A stretch of DNA of 64,000 nt from Streptomyces sp. ICC1 (GTDB lineage Bacteria; Actinomycetota; Actinomycetes; Streptomycetales; Streptomycetaceae): contig NZ_CP030287.1 of the NCBI RefSeq assembly GCF_003287935.1, positions 6,909,227-6,973,226 on the forward strand, given 5' to 3'. Shown piece after piece: positions 61,911 through 64,000 of the stretch. The translations under genes were made by a program, and so were the position numbers. Position 1 is the first letter of the stretch; every line of letters begins with the position of its first letter. The notes beneath the pieces were generated by a model. That model was not told the origin of the DNA and did no database searches. It worked only from the letters and a program-made list of their open reading frames with translations.

Positions 61911-63094
61911 ACCGGACCGCTCAGCCGGAAGACGAGCACAGCCGGGCCGCCCGGGCCGCGGACGCCTTCCACCAGCTCTACGGCGCCTCCCCGGACGGGG
62001 TCTGGGCGGCGCCGGGCCGGGTCAACCTCATTGGCGAACACACCGACTACAACGACGGCTTCGCCCTCCCGATGGCCCTCCCGCAGACCACCCTGCTCGC
62101 CGCACGCGCCCGGACGGACGGGCGGCTGCGGCTGCACAGCGCGCAGGGCGACGGCCGGATCACCGACCTGGTGGTCGCCGATCTGGCCCCGGGAGTCGTG
62201 ACGGGCTGGACCTCCTACCCGGCCGGCGTCCTGTGGGCACTCGCCGGAGCGGGGTACGGGATCGGCGGCGCCGACCTCCACTTCGACAGCACCGTGCCCA
62301 CCGGCGCCGGCCTCTCCTCCTCCGCCGCACTGGAGTGCGCGGTCGCCGTGGCCTACGACGAGCTGTACCGCCTGGCCCTGACCGGACCCGAACTGGCCCG
62401 GATCGCGCAGCGCGCGGAGAACGGCTTCGCCGGCGTCCCCTGCGGGATCATGGACCAGATGGCCTCCGTCTGCTGCACCGCCGAGGCCGCCCTCCACCTC
62501 GACGCCCGCAGCCCGGAGAGCCACCGGCAGGTGCCCTTCGACCTGCTGGGCCAGGGGCTGCGGCTGCTGGTGATCGACACCCGGGTCACCCACGACCTCG
62601 GGGACGGGGCCTACGCCTCCCTGCGCGCGGGCTGCGAACGGGCCGCCGCGCTGCTAGGGCTGCCCGCCCTGCGCGATCTGCCCGCCGCGGAACTCCCGCG
62701 GGCCCTGCGGGCCCTGCCGGCGGAACTGGCCCCCCTGGTGCGCCACGTGGTGACCGAGAACGCCCGGGTCGGCGAGGCCGTCTCCCGGCTGGAGGAGGGC
62801 GACGCGGCGGCCCTGGGCCCGATCCTCACCGCCGGCCACGCCTCGCTGCGCGACGACTACCGGGTCTCCTGCCCGGAAACCGACCTCGTGGTGACCGCGG
62901 CGCTGGCCGCCGGCGCGCTCGGCGCCCGGATGACCGGAGGGGGCTTCGGCGGCTCGGTGATCGCCCTGGTGGAGGCCGGGCGCCAGGACGCGGTGGGCCG
63001 GTCCGTCACGGAGGCCTTCGCGGCAGCCGGCCACCGCCCTCCGCACATCCTCGAAGCCACCCCCGCCGCGGGCGCCCGCCGGCTAGTGCTGTGA
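61907..63094 (+). CDS. galK: Galactokinase
   Basis: A 395-residue GHMP kinase phosphorylating galactose at C1. Motifs: GRVNLIGEHTDYNDG near residue 36 (galactokinase signature), PTGAGLSSSAALE (ATP loop) and MTGGGFGGSVIALV. Length and all motifs are normal. The last four codons and the stop (LVL-stop) lie in the left inverted repeat of a MITE, so the original C-terminus was replaced by the insertion; the loss is probably harmless because the fold is complete before it. Confidence 0.95.
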   Translation: MNRTAQPEDEHSRAARAADAFHQLYGASPDGVWAAPGRVNLIGEHTDYNDGFALPMALPQTTLLAARARTDGRLRLHSAQGDGRITDLVVADLAPGVVTGWTSYPAGVLWALAGAGYGIGGADLHFDSTVPTGAGLSSSAALECAVAVAYDELYRLALTGPELARIAQRAENGFAGVPCGIMDQMASVCCTAEAALHLDARSPESHRQVPFDLLGQGLRLLVIDTRVTHDLGDGAYASLRAGCERAAALLGLPALRDLPAAELPRALRALPAELAPLVRHVVTENARVGEAVSRLEEGDAAALGPILTAGHASLRDDYRVSCPETDLVVTAALAAGALGARMTGGGFGGSVIALVEAGRQDAVGRSVTEAFAAAGHRPPHILEATPAAGARRLVL

Positions 63095-63273
63095 CCGGAA
63101 AGGTTCACCGGGTCGCGGCGCCCGGCACGGCACCTCGCCGCGTTGTCGGACCACCGAAGTACGTCCAGTACGAGCGGCGGCCCTCCGCCCGGGGGCCCCT
63201 CCCGGCGGTAGCTGGGGGAGAGGCACCGCACCGAACACCGCGACCCGGCAAACCTTTCCGGCCACAGCACTAG
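63083..63273. mobile_element. 191-bp MITE-like element with 36-bp terminal inverted repeats
   Basis: The ends read CTAGTGCTGTGACCGGAAAG and, inverted at the right, CTAGTGCTGTGGCCGGAAAG. The arms match over 36 bp with about three mismatches and are bounded by CTAG on both sides, a possible 4-bp target duplication of the kind made by IS5-type transposases. The interior carries the GGCGGTAGCTGGGGGAG motif common in Streptomyces repeats and no coding frame. It inserted at the very 3' end of galK. Confidence 0.8.
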
Positions 63274-63310
63274 TGCTCGCGCCGAAGCCCGGCGACCCGT
63301 CCCGGCGTTA

Positions 63311-63361
63311 GGCCGTCCCTTTCGGATCTTGCCGGGCCCGCGAGATCCGAAGGGGACGGCC
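63311..63361. terminator. Terminator hairpin of the gal operon
   Basis: A 19-bp stem (GGCCGTCCCTTTCGGATCT paired with its complement, one G-T) and a 13-nt loop lie between the MITE and the GH5 gene. Confidence 0.8.
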
Positions 63362-63445
63362 CGGCCGGCCACCGCGGCCCGCGCCGGAATCCGACCGCAC
63401 CACCGCTTCAGCACGCACGTCCGCCCCAACACTCCGGAGGACACT

Positions 63446-64000
63446 GTGAGAAGACTCTTACCGCACGCGGCACTCGCCGCGTCGCTGCTGCTCGGAGCAC
63501 TCGGCGCGGCTCCCGCCGCCGCGTCCGTGCCCGGCTCCGTGCCCGGCTCCGCGCCCGGCTCCGCGACGGCCGCCCTGTCCGATTCCTGGCGGCCGCCCCT
63601 GAGCACCCGGGGCCGCTACGTCGTCGACGCCGACGGCAACCGCTTCAAGTTGAAGTCGGCGAACTGGCAAGGCGCCCAGGGGTCGTGGAGCGGATCCGGT
63701 GACATCAACGATCCGGCCGCACACCACGACGGCGAGAAGGCCGACCAGATGCCGCTCGGCCTGGACCGCGCTCCGATCCCGCGGATCCTCGCCGGATTCC
63801 ACGCCCTGGGCATCAACAGCGTCCGGCTGCCCTTCTCGAACGAGATGCTGCACGACCAGCGGCCCGTCTCCGACGCCTCGGTCGCGGCCAACCCGGAGCT
63901 ACGGGGCAAGACCCCCCTCCAGGTCTTCGACGCCGTCATCGCCGCCACCACGGCCGAGGGCTTCGCGGTGATCCTCAACAACCACACCAACACCTCGCGC
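63446..64000 (+). CDS. Secreted GH5-family glycoside hydrolase (cellulase-like), 3' end beyond the window
   Basis: The first 185 codons are present. The GTG start follows CCGGAGG; the signal peptide ([25 protein letters not shown]) is followed by a threefold PGS repeat, and the domain begins RGRYVVDADGNRFKLKSANWQGAQG. ALGINSVRLPFSNEML and a VILNNHTN stretch are GH5 features. The catalytic glutamates lie beyond the edge. It is an exported beta-glycanase by family; the substrate is not decidable. Confidence 0.85.
   Translation, partial: MRRLLPHAALAASLLLGALGAAPAAASVPGSVPGSAPGSATAALSDSWRPPLSTRGRYVVDADGNRFKLKSANWQGAQGSWSGSGDINDPAAHHDGEKADQMPLGLDRAPIPRILAGFHALGINSVRLPFSNEMLHDQRPVSDASVAANPELRGKTPLQVFDAVIAATTAEGFAVILNNHTNTSR

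Noticed and set aside
1..64000. tRNA, rRNA and riboswitch genes
   Set aside because: A visual scan for T-loop (GTTCGANTC) and other conserved cores found no convincing match. A tRNAscan or Rfam run would be decisive.

Overview
The window reads as chromosomal DNA of a Streptomyces or very close high-GC actinomycete. GC is very high throughout, GTG and TTG starts are common, many genes overlap by 4 bp (ATGA or GTGA), and several families typical of Streptomyces are present: two conservons, XRE/DUF397/HATPase trios, a DUF5753-type regulator, a galTK operon and an S11 carboxypeptidase with a long cytoplasmic tail. No tRNA, rRNA, CRISPR array or intact insertion sequence was recognised.

Layout. 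0-0.9 kb: an SNF2 helicase and a zinc-independent S18 (rpsR-like) gene, both missing their 5' ends and meeting head to head. 1.0-6.45 kb: a GNAT gene, then a tight plus-strand operon of a Y4yA-type fold-III PLP decarboxylase, a cysteine-synthase-like enzyme fused to a rhodanese domain, a SufS-like cysteine desulfurase and a methyltransferase. 6.46-12.06 kb: a convergent, fully overlapping minus-strand operon of a methyltransferase, a solute-binding lipoprotein, two permeases and a double ABC ATPase of the peptide/nickel class. I read 1.6-12.1 kb as one sulfur-handling biosynthesis and transport locus of unknown product, and it is the best candidate for an undescribed system. 12.05-15.0 kb: a NUDIX remnant, a VanX-like dipeptidase, a DUF962 protein, and a DUF35/thiolase pair behind a palindromic operator. 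15.3-20 kb: conservon 1 (cvnA-D). 20.3-25.8 kb: a small membrane protein, a headless SMC-like ATPase, an APC permease and a divergent TetR regulator with an operator between them. 25.8-31.5 kb: PP2C phosphatase, DUF397/XRE/HATPase trio, HTH protein, ECF sigma factor with a membrane partner. 31.6-37.9 kb: glnE coupled to conservon 2. 38-43.5 kb: a 1128-residue helical-repeat protein, two tandem ATP-grasp ligases and a 41-residue secreted peptide. 43.6-49.1 kb: a frameshifted alcohol dehydrogenase, an F420-type oxidoreductase, three small proteins and a large membrane protein. 49.3-54.8 kb: S11 carboxypeptidase, GPP34 protein, a second XRE/DUF397 pair. 55.1-64 kb: a dimeric-barrel protein, a MocR-like aminotransferase, and a galactose region (truncated alpha-galactosidase, LacI and DeoR regulators, galT, galK, a MITE at the galK 3' end, and a GH5 hydrolase cut by the window edge).

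A recurring oddity is that part-genes meet without a visible mobile element at about 0.7, 12.1, 23.4, 57.3-57.4 and 57.6 kb. Either this strain carries several deletion scars, or the assembly contains mis-joins. Anyone using the annotation should settle that first.
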